Assembly: GCF_019711315.1 (NCBI RefSeq)
Contig: NZ_CP081294.1
Span: 2,170,001-2,234,000 of the forward strand
Origin: Qipengyuania gelatinilytica
GTDB lineage: Bacteria > Pseudomonadota > Alphaproteobacteria > Sphingomonadales > Sphingomonadaceae
Length of the DNA stretch: 64,000 bases
Direction of reading: 5' to 3'
Shown: positions 10,381 to 18,993 of the stretch, in pieces
How positions within the stretch are numbered: the stretch's first letter is position 1
Layout of the letters: the number at the start of each line of letters is the position of its first letter
Notes under the pieces: model-generated
What the model was told of the DNA's origin: nothing
The model's input: the letters and a program-made list of their open reading frames with translations, nothing else
The model's database searches: none
Program-made: the position numbers and the translations under genes

Positions 10381-11112
10381 ATGAGGATAATCTTCAGCCG
10401 CAAGGGCTTCGACAGCGCGGCGGGCGGAGGTCCGTCGCCGATCGTGGACGGCAGGCCACTGAGCCTGCCGATCCCGGCAGGTACTGCCTCGCGTACGACC
10501 TATGGCGAGCTTGGGCTGGGCGAGCATGCATCGCTCTCCAGCCGCGGCAAGCTCGGCGCGGGCGACCTCTGCCATCATGACCCGATGTTCCTCGCGGACG
10601 GCACCTGCCTGTTCGGTCAGGTAGGGGCCGCGCAGACCCATCTCGCCAACCAGGGCGTGGGGGAGGGCGATGTATTCCTCTTCTTCGGGCTCTTCCGCGA
10701 GGAAGACAGCGGCGAACCCCATCACCGCATCTTCGGCTGGATGGAGGTGGAGCGCATGGTCCACCTTGCCGAATGCGCCGAGCAGGAGCGCACGGCATTG
10801 GCTGCTCACGCTCATCCGCATGCGCTCGAAATGCACGGCTCCAACGATTGCATTTATGTCGGTCCGGGCGGCACCGCGCCGCGGGCAAGTGCCGCCTTGC
10901 GCCTCACGGTGTCCGGCGGCCCGCCCTCGCTATGGGAGCGGCCCGACTGGCTGAAGAAGGGCGGGCTATCCTATCACGACCGCGCGGATCGCTGGCTGCG
11001 CGGCGGCAGGCTCAGGAGCGTCGCTAGGGGCCAGGAATTCGTCGCCGACATCGGACGAAGGCAGGGTCCGAAGCGCTGGCTGGACCGAATTCTGGCCGAG
11101 TTGCGCGATTAA
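10381..11112 (+). CDS. Nmad3-like protein (putative nucleotide modification associated domain 3)
   Basis: The 243-residue protein starts MRIIFSRKGFDSAAGGGPSP and continues with LSLPIP, DPMF, GQVGAAQTHLANQGVGEGD and VFLFFGLFR. This pattern fits the Nmad3 family, which was defined by its link to nucleic-acid-base modification loci; the biochemical activity is not known. The C-terminal third (LTVSGGPPSLWERPDWLKKGGLSYH) is conserved in relatives. It follows gcvPB by 17 bases and is closed by a terminator at 11114, so it may be the last gene of the gcv transcript. No other modification genes lie beside it, which makes its role here unclear. Confidence 0.75.
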   Translation: MRIIFSRKGFDSAAGGGPSPIVDGRPLSLPIPAGTASRTTYGELGLGEHASLSSRGKLGAGDLCHHDPMFLADGTCLFGQVGAAQTHLANQGVGEGDVFLFFGLFREEDSGEPHHRIFGWMEVERMVHLAECAEQERTALAAHAHPHALEMHGSNDCIYVGPGGTAPRASAALRLTVSGGPPSLWERPDWLKKGGLSYHDRADRWLRGGRLRSVARGQEFVADIGRRQGPKRWLDRILAELRD

Positions 11113-11113
11113 T

Positions 11114-11157
11114 CCTGCGAATATCCGGTTTCAGCCGCGGGACTCGCAGGGTTTTTG
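11114..11157 (+). terminator. Rho-independent terminator after the gcv operon
   Basis: CCTGCGA at 11114-11120 pairs with TCGCAGG at 11144-11150 and is followed by GTTTTTG. It starts two bases after the Nmad3-like stop. A second inverted repeat follows (AGGCTCGG at 11169 with CCGAGCCTT at 11192), and GGTATCGCA near 11174 is complementary to TGCGATACC near 11227. These may help separate this operon from the convergent valine operon. Confidence 0.75.
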
Positions 11158-11245
11158 TCGTTAGGCTCAGGCTCGGTATCGCATTGCTGTTCCGAGCCTT
11201 TCGGCCAGTCGCCCTACTGAGCGGCAGTGCGATACCAACCCGATC

Positions 11246-12112
11246 CTAGAGCGTCTTGATCACCGCCGAGAAGTCGAGCCCGCCGTTCTCTTCGGCGAAA
11301 GCCTCGTAGATTTCGGTGGCATGCTTGCCGAGCGCGGTCTTGGCATCGACGCTGCCGGCTGCCTCCATCGCGAGGCGCAGGTCCTTCAGCATCAGTGCAG
11401 TCGCAAAGCCGCCCTTGTAGCCATTGTCCGCCGGGCTCTCGACGCCGACGCCAGGCATCGGCGTATAGGCATTGAGCGGCCAGCAATAGCCCGAGCTTTG
11501 CGAACTGATCTCGTAGAACTTCTGCGGGTCTAGGCCGAGCTTCTCGGCCATTTTCATCGCCTCGGTCGTGCCGATCATGGTGATGGCCAGCAGCATGTTG
11601 TTGCAGATCTTGGCGGTCTGGCCCGCGCCCGCGTCACCTGCATGGATCACCGCCTTGCCCATGGCGTTCAGCACCTCTTCGGCGCGCTTGAAGGCCTTGT
11701 CGGTTCCGCCGACCATGAAGGTGAGCGTGCCGCCATTGGCCGCCGCGATCCCGCCGGAGACCGGCGCATCGACCATGTCGTAACCGGCGGCCTCGGCTTT
11801 GGCGATCACCTCTTTCGCGGTGGCGACGTCGATGGTCGAGCAGTCGAGCAGCACCGCGCCCGCAGGAGCCTTGCCGATCACGCTGCCTTCGTAGACGGAC
11901 TTCACGATCCCGCCATTGGGCAGCATGGTCACCACGCCGTCGACGCCCTGCACGGCTTCGCTGGCGTCTGTGAAAGTTTCGCATCCGTTGTCCCCGGCCG
12001 TCGCAAGCGCCTCTTCGGAAAGGTCGAAGGCGTTCACCTCGTGCCCCGCTTTCACGAGGTTCGCGGCCATCCCGCCGCCCATGTTGCCGAGGCCAATGAA
12101 AGCGATTTTCAT
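11246..12112 (-). CDS. mmsB: 3-hydroxyisobutyrate dehydrogenase
   Basis: Oxidises 3-hydroxyisobutyrate to methylmalonate semialdehyde with NAD. The 288-residue product starts MKIAFIGLGNMGGGMAANL (Rossmann fold) and has DAPVSGGIAAANGGTLTFMVGG, which holds the substrate-binding segment, and GAGQTAKICNNMLLA with the catalytic Lys. The open frame runs further upstream, but the ATG at 12112 starts exactly at the conserved glycine-rich motif, and only 4 bases separate it from the small membrane protein gene, so the longer reading is rejected. It is the last gene of the minus-strand valine operon. Confidence 0.95.
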   Translation of the reverse strand: MKIAFIGLGNMGGGMAANLVKAGHEVNAFDLSEEALATAGDNGCETFTDASEAVQGVDGVVTMLPNGGIVKSVYEGSVIGKAPAGAVLLDCSTIDVATAKEVIAKAEAAGYDMVDAPVSGGIAAANGGTLTFMVGGTDKAFKRAEEVLNAMGKAVIHAGDAGAGQTAKICNNMLLAITMIGTTEAMKMAEKLGLDPQKFYEISSQSSGYCWPLNAYTPMPGVGVESPADNGYKGGFATALMLKDLRLAMEAAGSVDAKTALGKHATEIYEAFAEENGGLDFSAVIKTL

Positions 12113-12116
12113 TGTT

Positions 12117-12320
12117 CTATTCCTTGAAAGACTGAAGCCACTTACCAACGAACCACATTGGGACGATAACGGCAGCGAAAGAGGCGTAAATCCACCACGG
12201 TGCGGCGGGAACGCCGCTCGCGAGATTCCAGATGATGATAATGCCAACCACAATCCAGAACAGGACAACCATTACCCGAAGGTAGGTGCCCATACCGGCA
12301 AAGTAGCTGCGCATATTCAC
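12117..12320 (-). CDS. Small two-helix membrane protein in the valine operon
   Basis: 67 residues with two predicted membrane helices (about VMVVLFWIVVGIIIIWNLA and WIYASFAAVIVPMWFVG) and a short basic tail. No family recognised. It is spaced 4 bases from each neighbour (enoyl-CoA hydratase before, mmsB after), so it is clearly within the transcript. Small membrane proteins of this kind occur between metabolic genes in Sphingomonadales; whether it is tied to valine catabolism is unknown. Confidence 0.75.
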   Translation of the reverse strand: MNMRSYFAGMGTYLRVMVVLFWIVVGIIIIWNLASGVPAAPWWIYASFAAVIVPMWFVGKWLQSFKE

Positions 12321-12324
12321 GCTT

Positions 12325-13107
12325 CTAGCGCCCCTTCCACTTGCCCTCGCGCTTTTCGACGAAGGCGGCCATGCCTTCCTTCTTGTCCTCGCTCGCGGTG
12401 AGGATCTGGAAGATGCGGCGTTCGATGATCAGGCCCTGATCCAGCGACGTCTCGAAAGCGGCGTTGACCATTTCCTTGTTCGCGATCGCAGCCATCGGCG
12501 GCATCGCGGCGATTTGCGCGGCGGTCTTCATGGCATCGTCGAGCAGCTCGTCATGCGGCACAACGCGGGCGACGAGATTGCTGCGCTCGGCTTCCTCGGC
12601 GCCCATCATGCGGCCCGTCAGGCACATCTCCATGGCCTTCGACTTGCCGATGGCCTTGGTCAGGCGCTGCGAACCGCCCATGCCGGGCGCAACGCCCAGC
12701 TTGATTTCGGGCTGGCCGAACTTGGCGTTTTCCGAAGCGATGATGAAATCTGCCATCATGGCGAGCTCGCACCCGCCGCCAAGCGCGAAGCCGTTCACCG
12801 CGGCGATCCACGGCTTGCGGGTCTTCTTCACGATCTCGCTGGTCCAGGGGCTGAAGAAATCGTCGAGATAGAAGTCTGCCGCTTCCTTCTCGCTCATTTC
12901 CTTGATGTCGGCGCCGGCGGCAAAGGCCTTGTCGCCCGAGCCGGTCAGGACTGCGCACAGCTGGCTGCTGTCGGCCTGATAGGCGGCAAAGGCCTCGATC
13001 AGTTCCTCGAGCACTTTGGAGTTGAGTGCGTTGAGCGCCTTGGGGCGGTTCAGGGTGATCAGCGTAACCGCGTCACGCTGTTCGACGGTGATGGTTTCGA
13101 AAGTCAT
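12325..13107 (-). CDS. Enoyl-CoA hydratase (methacrylyl-CoA hydration)
   Basis: Crotonase-fold hydratase of 260 residues; by context it hydrates methacrylyl-CoA to 3-hydroxyisobutyryl-CoA. Seen: [11 protein letters not shown], the oxyanion-hole loop [11 protein letters not shown], and [17 protein letters not shown] with the catalytic Glu, then [18 protein letters not shown] with the second Glu. ATG at 13107 overlaps the stop of the HIBCH gene (ATGA), a better start than the ATG at 13119. The role in valine degradation rests on the operon. Confidence 0.93.
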   Translation of the reverse strand: MTFETITVEQRDAVTLITLNRPKALNALNSKVLEELIEAFAAYQADSSQLCAVLTGSGDKAFAAGADIKEMSEKEAADFYLDDFFSPWTSEIVKKTRKPWIAAVNGFALGGGCELAMMADFIIASENAKFGQPEIKLGVAPGMGGSQRLTKAIGKSKAMEMCLTGRMMGAEEAERSNLVARVVPHDELLDDAMKTAAQIAAMPPMAAIANKEMVNAAFETSLDQGLIIERRIFQILTASEDKKEGMAAFVEKREGKWKGR

Positions 13108-14150
13108 AGGGGTTTCCATTCCTCATCGGCGGGAAGCGGGGCGAAGATGCTGTCGATCAGCTCCTCGCTCACGCCCTCGGGCGTTGCCGGATCCCATTTT
13201 GGGTCGTTCGTCTTGTCCACGATCACTGCGCGCACGCCTTCGGCAAAGTCGGGGCGGGTCAGGACGCGCGATGCGATGCGGTATTCCATGACCATGTTGT
13301 CGGCGAAGCTGTCGAGCTTCTCGCTCTCGCTCAGCTGGCGCAGCGCGACCTTGCAGGTCTGCGGGCTCTTGGTGCGCAAGGTGGCAAGTTCCTTCGCCGC
13401 CCAATCGCTGTCGTCGGCCTCGAGCCTGGCGAGAATGTCCTCGTAGCGGTCGGAGGCGAAGTGTTTCTTAATCAGCTCGGCATTACCCTCGATCCGCGCT
13501 GCGGGCGGAGTGACCGAGAGTTCGGACAGGATGCCCGCGATACGGTCGGGGTGTTCGGTGATGCGCGCCTTGGCTTCGGCGAGCTTCTCACTCGGCAGGT
13601 AATGCGTGGCGATGCCCGCCCAGACACATTCCGCACCGTCGAGCCGCGCGCCGGTGAGCGCGAGGAACTGGCCGAGGCGTCCGCCGAGGCGCGACAGGTG
13701 CCAGCCGCCGCCCACGTCGGGGAAAAGGCCGATGCCTGTTTCCGGCATAGCGAAACGCGTGTGCTCGGTCGCGACGCGGTACTTGCAGGGCAGGGCAATG
13801 CCCACGCCGCCGCCCATGGTGATGCCGTCCATGAAAGCCACGATCGGCTTGTCATAAGTCATCATCTGGTGGTTGAGCTGGTACTCGTCATGGAAGAAGG
13901 CGCGCCCGCTCTCACCGCCGTCGTTGAGCGCTGAGTTGCGCAGCAGGTTGATGTCGCCGCCCGCGCAAAAGCCGCGGCCTTCGGCATGGTCGAGGATTAT
14001 CGCCTCGACCGCATCGTCACCCGCCCAGCCGGTGAGTGTCTTGCTCATCGCGTGACACATGTCGAGCGTAAGCGAGTGCAGCGCCTTGGGGCGATTGAGC
14101 GAGATATGGCCGGTGCGGCCATGGGTATGAATGTTCACTTCATCGGTCAT
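13104..14150 (-). CDS. 3-hydroxyisobutyryl-CoA hydrolase (HIBCH type)
   Basis: Crotonase-superfamily thioesterase, 348 residues, longer than hydratases as is usual for HIBCH. Seen: [43 protein letters not shown], and [16 protein letters not shown] carrying the family Glu. It frees 3-hydroxyisobutyrate so that MmsB can act; this step distinguishes valine from other branched-chain routes. It sits 11 bases after the acyl-CoA dehydrogenase and overlaps the hydratase. Confidence 0.93.
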   Translation of the reverse strand: MTDEVNIHTHGRTGHISLNRPKALHSLTLDMCHAMSKTLTGWAGDDAVEAIILDHAEGRGFCAGGDINLLRNSALNDGGESGRAFFHDEYQLNHQMMTYDKPIVAFMDGITMGGGVGIALPCKYRVATEHTRFAMPETGIGLFPDVGGGWHLSRLGGRLGQFLALTGARLDGAECVWAGIATHYLPSEKLAEAKARITEHPDRIAGILSELSVTPPAARIEGNAELIKKHFASDRYEDILARLEADDSDWAAKELATLRTKSPQTCKVALRQLSESEKLDSFADNMVMEYRIASRVLTRPDFAEGVRAVIVDKTNDPKWDPATPEGVSEELIDSIFAPLPADEEWKPL

Positions 14151-14161
14151 CGCGCAGGTCC

Positions 14162-15316
14162 TTACTGGCGCAGCAGGTCACGGCCCACGATCATGCGCAT
14201 GACCTGGTTGGTGCCTTCGAGGATCGAGTGGACGCGCAGGTCGCGCCAGAAACGCTCGATCGGATATTCCTTGAGGTAGCCGTAGCCGCCGAACAGCTGC
14301 AGCGCGTCGTTGACGATCTTGCTGCCATTGTCGGTCGCAAGGCGCTTGGCCATGGCCGAGAAGCGCGACTTGTCGGGCGCGTTGTCGGTGACCTTGGCCG
14401 CCGCGAGGTAGAGCAGGGCGCGCGCCGCCTCGAGATCGGTCGCCATGTCGGCGAGCATGAACTGCGTGTTCTGGAAGTCGGCGATCGGCGTGTCGAACTG
14501 CTTGCGGTCCTTGGTATAGGCCACCGCCTCGTCGAGGCAGCGCTGCGCGCCGCCAAGCGAACAGGCGCCGATGTTCAGACGACCGCCGTCGAGGCCCATC
14601 ATCGCAAAGCGGAAGCCTTCGCCTTCATCGCCGACGCGGTTGGCGACGGGCACGCGCGCATCTTCGAAGATGACCTGTGCGGTGGGCGAGGCGTTCCAGC
14701 CCAGCTTCTTCTCCGGCTTGCCGAAGGATACGCCGGGCGTGTCCTTGTCGATCACGAGGCAGGTGATGCCCTTGGTCTTGTGCTCGGAAGTGCGGACCAT
14801 GGTGACGTAGACATCGTTGACGCCGCCGCCCGAGATGAACTGCTTGGTGCCGTTCAGGACATAGTGATCGCCGTCGAGCTTCGCATTGGTTTTGAGGCCT
14901 GCTGCGTCGGACCCGCTGCCGGGTTCGGTGAGGCAATAGCTGGCGATCTTCTCCATGCTGACGAGGTCGGGCAGGTAACGGTCTTTCACGTCTTGGCTGC
15001 CGAACTGGTCGATCATCCAGCTCGCCATGTTGTGGATCGAGATGAAGGCGCTGGTGGTCGGGCAGCCATAGGCCATGGCCTCCATGATCAACGCCGCCTC
15101 AAGCCGGCCGAGGCCAATGCCGCCGCTTTCTTCGGAGACGTAGATCGCCCCAAAGCCGAGTTCGGCAGTGCTCTGGATCACTTCGCGCGGGAAGTGCGAT
15201 TTCTCGTCCCATTCCGCAGCATGCGGCGTGATGTTGTCGGCGGTGAAGCGCTGCGCCATTTCCTGGATCGCGAGCTGCTCTTCGGTGAGCTGGAATTGTC
15301 CTGAATTCGTAGTCAT
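14162..15316 (-). CDS. Acyl-CoA dehydrogenase (probable isobutyryl-CoA dehydrogenase)
   Basis: FAD enzyme of 384 residues with the family order: N-terminal helices (FQLTEEQLAIQEMAQRF), YCLTEPGSGSDAA, FAMMGLDGGRLNIGACSLG, and the C-terminal ALQLFGGYGYLKEYPIERFWRD and ILEGTNQVMRMIVGR. By operon context it turns isobutyryl-CoA into methacrylyl-CoA and passes electrons to ETF. Short-branched-chain specificity is inferred from the neighbours HIBCH, MmsA and MmsB; the sequence alone gives only the superfamily. Confidence 0.92.
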   Translation of the reverse strand: MTTNSGQFQLTEEQLAIQEMAQRFTADNITPHAAEWDEKSHFPREVIQSTAELGFGAIYVSEESGGIGLGRLEAALIMEAMAYGCPTTSAFISIHNMASWMIDQFGSQDVKDRYLPDLVSMEKIASYCLTEPGSGSDAAGLKTNAKLDGDHYVLNGTKQFISGGGVNDVYVTMVRTSEHKTKGITCLVIDKDTPGVSFGKPEKKLGWNASPTAQVIFEDARVPVANRVGDEGEGFRFAMMGLDGGRLNIGACSLGGAQRCLDEAVAYTKDRKQFDTPIADFQNTQFMLADMATDLEAARALLYLAAAKVTDNAPDKSRFSAMAKRLATDNGSKIVNDALQLFGGYGYLKEYPIERFWRDLRVHSILEGTNQVMRMIVGRDLLRQ

Positions 15317-15365
15317 GGGCTGCGCTCTAGACCGCTAAGGCAGGCAAGTGAAGAGGCGCGAGAAC

Positions 15366-15755
15366 CTAGCGCTGAACGATTGCTTCGGCCTCGATTTCGA
15401 CTTTCCATTCCTTGCGGCAAAGCCATGGTGCGCCGACCATTGTTGCGGCCGGTTTTGCGGCGCCAAAGAAGCGCGCGTGGACTTTGCCCACGGCTGCCTG
15501 CTCGTCGAAGTCGGTGAGGAACATGCGGGTGCGCACGACGTCGCCTGCGCTTCCGCCATGATCCTCTATCGCCGCGATTATCAGCTCGCAGCAGCGCGCG
15601 GCCTGTGCGCCGGCATCGCCTTGGGTGGAGGAGCCGTCGGGCTCAATCGGGCCGGTGCCCGCCACGATGATGCGATTGCCTTCGCGAATGGCGCGGCAGA
15701 AGCCGAATTGCTCCTCGAAGGGCGATCCGCTGGTGGTGCGCCGGCGCTCGCTCAC
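15366..15755 (-). CDS. RidA/YjgF/YER057c-family protein
   Basis: 129-residue RidA-fold protein (AIREGNRIIVAGTGP, QAARCCELIIAAIEDHGG, VVRTRMFLTD). Canonical RidA hydrolyses reactive enamine/imine intermediates; this one lacks the exact canonical Arg-containing C-terminal segment as far as I can see, so it may belong to another RidA subfamily. GTG start at 15755 overlaps the stop of the I78 gene (GTGA). It stands 49 bases before the acyl-CoA dehydrogenase gene in the valine operon. Confidence 0.85.
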   Translation of the reverse strand: MSERRRTTSGSPFEEQFGFCRAIREGNRIIVAGTGPIEPDGSSTQGDAGAQAARCCELIIAAIEDHGGSAGDVVRTRMFLTDFDEQAAVGKVHARFFGAAKPAATMVGAPWLCRKEWKVEIEAEAIVQR

Positions 15756-16057
15756 CCGCAGGTGATCCGCGTAATGGTGCCGTCAGCATCGTAGATCACG
15801 TTCACCCGGTCCTCGCGATAGTCCATGGTGAAGACCGTATCCGGCCCTCCCCAGCGCAGGGTTCGGGCACCGCTGGCTTTGAGAATCGCTTCTGCGAGCT
15901 CGTCGCTGGCGGCCTGATGAAGAAGGGTTTGCGCAGGAGCAGCCTGACAGGCACCATCGCCATCGAGGTCGCTTGCGTCCACTCCGCCTGTGGGAAGAAC
16001 TGGCGAAGGAGTGCAGGCCACTAGGGCGACAGCGAGTAGGGCGATGCTCCAACGCAT
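15752..16057 (-). CDS. I78-family peptidase inhibitor lipoprotein
   Basis: About 101 residues: lipoprotein signal with lipobox (ALLAVALVAC), then CQAAPAQTLLHQAASDELAEA, ARTLRWGGPDTVFTMDYRED and RVNVIYDADGTITRITCG. The central Trp-Gly-Gly-Pro and the closing Asp-x-x-x-x-x-Ile-x-x-Ile-x-Cys-Gly pattern are those of inhibitor family I78 (elastase/subtilisin inhibitors). ATG 16057 is chosen, with a GGGG stretch 8 bases upstream; GTG 16066, which would overlap the mmsA stop, is possible. It is an odd member of a valine operon. Confidence 0.82.
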   Translation of the reverse strand: MRWSIALLAVALVACTPSPVLPTGGVDASDLDGDGACQAAPAQTLLHQAASDELAEAILKASGARTLRWGGPDTVFTMDYREDRVNVIYDADGTITRITCG

Positions 16058-16062
16058 GGCCG

Positions 16063-17559
16063 TCACCCCATCGTCGGAATGACGAAGGCGTTCGACCCGT
16101 CGCCGCCGCCGTCGGGCCAGCGCTGGGTGACCTTCTTGGCCTTGGTCCAGAACTTGAGGCCTTCCATGCCGTACTGGTCGATATCGCCGAAGCCAGAACG
16201 CTTCCAGCCGCCGAAGCTGTGGTAGCTGACGGGCACGGGGATCGGCACGTTGATGCCGACCATGCCGACGTTGACGCGGCTGGCGAATTCGCGCGCGGCG
16301 TGGCCGTTGCGGGTGAAGATCGCGACTCCGTTGCCATACTGGTGCTCGCTCGGCAGGCGCACGGCCTCCTCGAAATCCTTGGCGCGCACGATCTGGAGCA
16401 CGGGGCCGAAGATTTCTTCCTTGTAGCTCTCCATGTCGGTGGTGACGCGGTCGAGCAGCGTCGGGCCGACAAAGAAGCCGTTTTCGTGGCCCTGCAGGCT
16501 GAAGCCGCGACCGTCGATGACGACTTCGGCGCCTTCCTTCTCGGCCGTATCGATCCAGCCTTCGACGCGCGCCTTGTGCTCGGGCGTGACTACGGGGCCG
16601 TAATGCGCATCGGGATCGTTAGAGACACCGACGCGCAGCGCGTTGATCGCAGGGATCAGCTTTTCGCGCAGCTTGTCTGCGGTGTCGTCGCCTACAGGGA
16701 CGACGACGGGCAGAGCCATGCAGCGCTCACCAGCAGAGCCGAAGGCGGCACCGGCAAGATCGTTCACCACCTGGTCGAGGTCGGCGTCGGGCATGACGAT
16801 GCCGTGGTTCTTCGCGCCGCCAAAGGCCTGCACGCGCTTCGCATTCGCCGAGCCGCGCGAGTAGATGTACTGCGCGATGTCGGACGAACCGACGAAGCTG
16901 ATTGCGGGAATATCGGGATGGTCGAGGATGGCGTCGACCATTTCCTTGTCGCCGTGGACGACCTGCAACAGACCTTCAGGGGCGCCCGCTTCGAGGAACA
17001 GTTCGGCGAGGCGGACCGGAACGGAGGGATCGCGCTCCGAGGGCTTGAGGATGAAAGCGTTACCCGCCGCGATCGCCATGCCGAACATCCACATCGGAAT
17101 CATGGCCGGGAAGTTGAACGGGGTAATGCCCGCACCGATGCCGAGCGGCTGGCGCATCGAATAGACGTCGATGCCCGGGCCTGCGCTCTGCGTGTACTCG
17201 CCCTTCAGCGCCTGCGGGATGCCGCAGGCAAACTCAATGACTTCGAGCCCGCGCTGCACATCGCCATGCGCGTCGTCGACAACCTTGCCGTGCTCGCTCG
17301 ACAGCAGCTCGGCGAGCTCCTGCTTGTTCGCTTCGACCAGTTCCTTGAACGCGAACATCACGCGGGCGCGGCGCTGGGGGTTGGTGGCTGCCCATTCGGG
17401 CTGGACCTTCTTGGCCGCGTCGACCGCTTTCTGCAGCAGAGCCGCATCGCCAAGCGCGACTTCGGCCTGGACTTCGCCCGTCGAGGGGTTCCAGATCTTG
17501 TGGGTGCGAGTTGCGGAACCTGCGGCTCCACCGGCGATGAAATGGTCAACCTGACGCAT
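16063..17559 (-). CDS. mmsA: Methylmalonate-semialdehyde dehydrogenase (acylating)
   Basis: CoA-dependent aldehyde dehydrogenase of 498 residues converting methylmalonate semialdehyde to propionyl-CoA. Seen: RQVDHFIAGG start, GITPFNFPAMIPMWMF, the nucleotide loop FVGSSDIAQYIYSRG, and the nucleophile Cys in GSAGERCMALPV. These are the MmsA signatures, distinct from other ALDHs. The frame opens 39 bases earlier, but ATG at 17559 matches the family start. First gene of the valine operon; the promoter must lie in 17560-17649. Confidence 0.96.
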   Translation of the reverse strand: MRQVDHFIAGGAAGSATRTHKIWNPSTGEVQAEVALGDAALLQKAVDAAKKVQPEWAATNPQRRARVMFAFKELVEANKQELAELLSSEHGKVVDDAHGDVQRGLEVIEFACGIPQALKGEYTQSAGPGIDVYSMRQPLGIGAGITPFNFPAMIPMWMFGMAIAAGNAFILKPSERDPSVPVRLAELFLEAGAPEGLLQVVHGDKEMVDAILDHPDIPAISFVGSSDIAQYIYSRGSANAKRVQAFGGAKNHGIVMPDADLDQVVNDLAGAAFGSAGERCMALPVVVPVGDDTADKLREKLIPAINALRVGVSNDPDAHYGPVVTPEHKARVEGWIDTAEKEGAEVVIDGRGFSLQGHENGFFVGPTLLDRVTTDMESYKEEIFGPVLQIVRAKDFEEAVRLPSEHQYGNGVAIFTRNGHAAREFASRVNVGMVGINVPIPVPVSYHSFGGWKRSGFGDIDQYGMEGLKFWTKAKKVTQRWPDGGGDGSNAFVIPTMG

Positions 17560-17649
17560 GGGAGTATTCCTCTCTTTCCTTGCCAACGGCCTTGGCAAGC
17601 GAGAGGTCCGAAATCAACCGGTTTCAGATGAAACCTTTGTCTTCGGAGC

Positions 17650-18864
17650 CTAGCCGACGCCCGCCATCAACTGCGCACACAGGATCGCGCCATAGGTACC
17701 GAGCGCGTAGCCGAGCACCGCCAGCAAGACCCCGACCGGTGCCAGGGCAGGGTGGAAAGCGCCCGCCACGACCGGTGCCGAAGCTGCCCCGCCGACATTG
17801 GCCTTGCTGCCCACGGCCACGAAGAAAAACGGCGCCTTGATGATCTTCGCGACCACCAGCAGCAGGACGATGTGAAACAGCATCCAGATCGCGCCGATCG
17901 CCATGAAGGCGGGTGCGTCCATGATCTTGGTTACGTCCATCCGCGTGCCGATGATCGCCACCAGCAGGAAGATGAAGAGCACGCCGAACTTGCTCGCCCC
18001 GATGCCTTCGAGCTCGCGGGCACGGGTGAAGCTGGCAAGGAGGCCCGCGGTGGTGGAGACCACGACGACCCAGAAGAAGCTGCTCGCGAGCGTCGCATCC
18101 TCGCCCTGCAGCTCTGCAAAGAAGTTGCCCAGCCACCCGCCGAGCAGGTGCGACAGGCCCACGACCGCAAAAGTGACCCCGAACAGCAGGATGTAATCGT
18201 TCGCCTTGGCCACGCGCTCGATGCTGTCCGAATAGTCCTGCATCTTTTCCTGCAGCCTGGTGATCGAGGAACTGTCCGCGCCGAGCCATTTGTCGACCCG
18301 CTCATGCGCGCCTGCGCCATAAAGCAGGAAGATCATCCAGATCTCGGCCACGATGATGTCGACCGCGAGCAGGGCGGCAAAACCTTGGAGCGGATAGCCA
18401 TAGACTTCGAGCATGGCGGTCTGGTTCGCGCCGCCACCGATCCAGCTGCCGGCCAGAGTTGCCAGCCCGCGCCATGCGGCGGTATCGCCCGATCCGATCA
18501 CGGTGGGGTCGAATTGAGCGACGATCCAGAGCGCGAGCGGTCCGCCCAGGATGATCCCGACCGTCGCGGTCAGGAACATGATGATCGCCTTGCTGCCGAG
18601 GCCGAGGATGCCCTTGATGTCGATGCTGAGCGTCATCAGGAACAGCGCGGCGGGAAGGAAATAGTCCTTGGCGACCGGCCACAGCTGGCTTTCGCTGGTA
18701 TCGATCAGCCCGGTCGTCACGAAGAGAGAGGGCACGAGATAGCAGACGAGGATGATCGGCACGAAGACATAGAACTTCTTCCACCCGGGCCTGTCGCGCG
18801 TCGCGAAAACGAAGGCCAGAAGTGCGGCCAGAATGCCGAGAATAATGCGATCGTCGCTGATCAT
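17650..18864 (-). CDS. DUF819 family membrane protein
   Basis: 404-residue polytopic inner-membrane protein with about 10-11 hydrophobic segments, beginning [14 protein letters not shown] and containing [36 protein letters not shown] and a second [19 protein letters not shown]. The two glycine-rich re-entrant-like motifs with GGANQ and NVGGAAS are typical of DUF819, which resembles secondary carriers; the substrate is unknown. It stands alone between the valine operon and the divergent acyl-CoA dehydrogenase gene. Confidence 0.88.
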   Translation of the reverse strand: MISDDRIILGILAALLAFVFATRDRPGWKKFYVFVPIILVCYLVPSLFVTTGLIDTSESQLWPVAKDYFLPAALFLMTLSIDIKGILGLGSKAIIMFLTATVGIILGGPLALWIVAQFDPTVIGSGDTAAWRGLATLAGSWIGGGANQTAMLEVYGYPLQGFAALLAVDIIVAEIWMIFLLYGAGAHERVDKWLGADSSSITRLQEKMQDYSDSIERVAKANDYILLFGVTFAVVGLSHLLGGWLGNFFAELQGEDATLASSFFWVVVVSTTAGLLASFTRARELEGIGASKFGVLFIFLLVAIIGTRMDVTKIMDAPAFMAIGAIWMLFHIVLLLVVAKIIKAPFFFVAVGSKANVGGAASAPVVAGAFHPALAPVGVLLAVLGYALGTYGAILCAQLMAGVG

Positions 18865-18993
18865 GATGTGTGCGTCCCGCTACCAATCGGATGTTCGCAG
18901 GCCTGCCTAGCGGCTTGCGATAAGAAAAACCATGTTGACCCGCAATCGCGCCTTCCCCAGCACGAAAGCGGGTGCCGAGGAGACGGAGCAGGC

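Noticed and set aside
17752..18993. Upstream extension of the acyl-CoA dehydrogenase frame over the DUF819 gene
   Set aside because: The extension is the antisense of a real membrane-protein gene; ATG 18994 with its ribosome site gives the normal protein.
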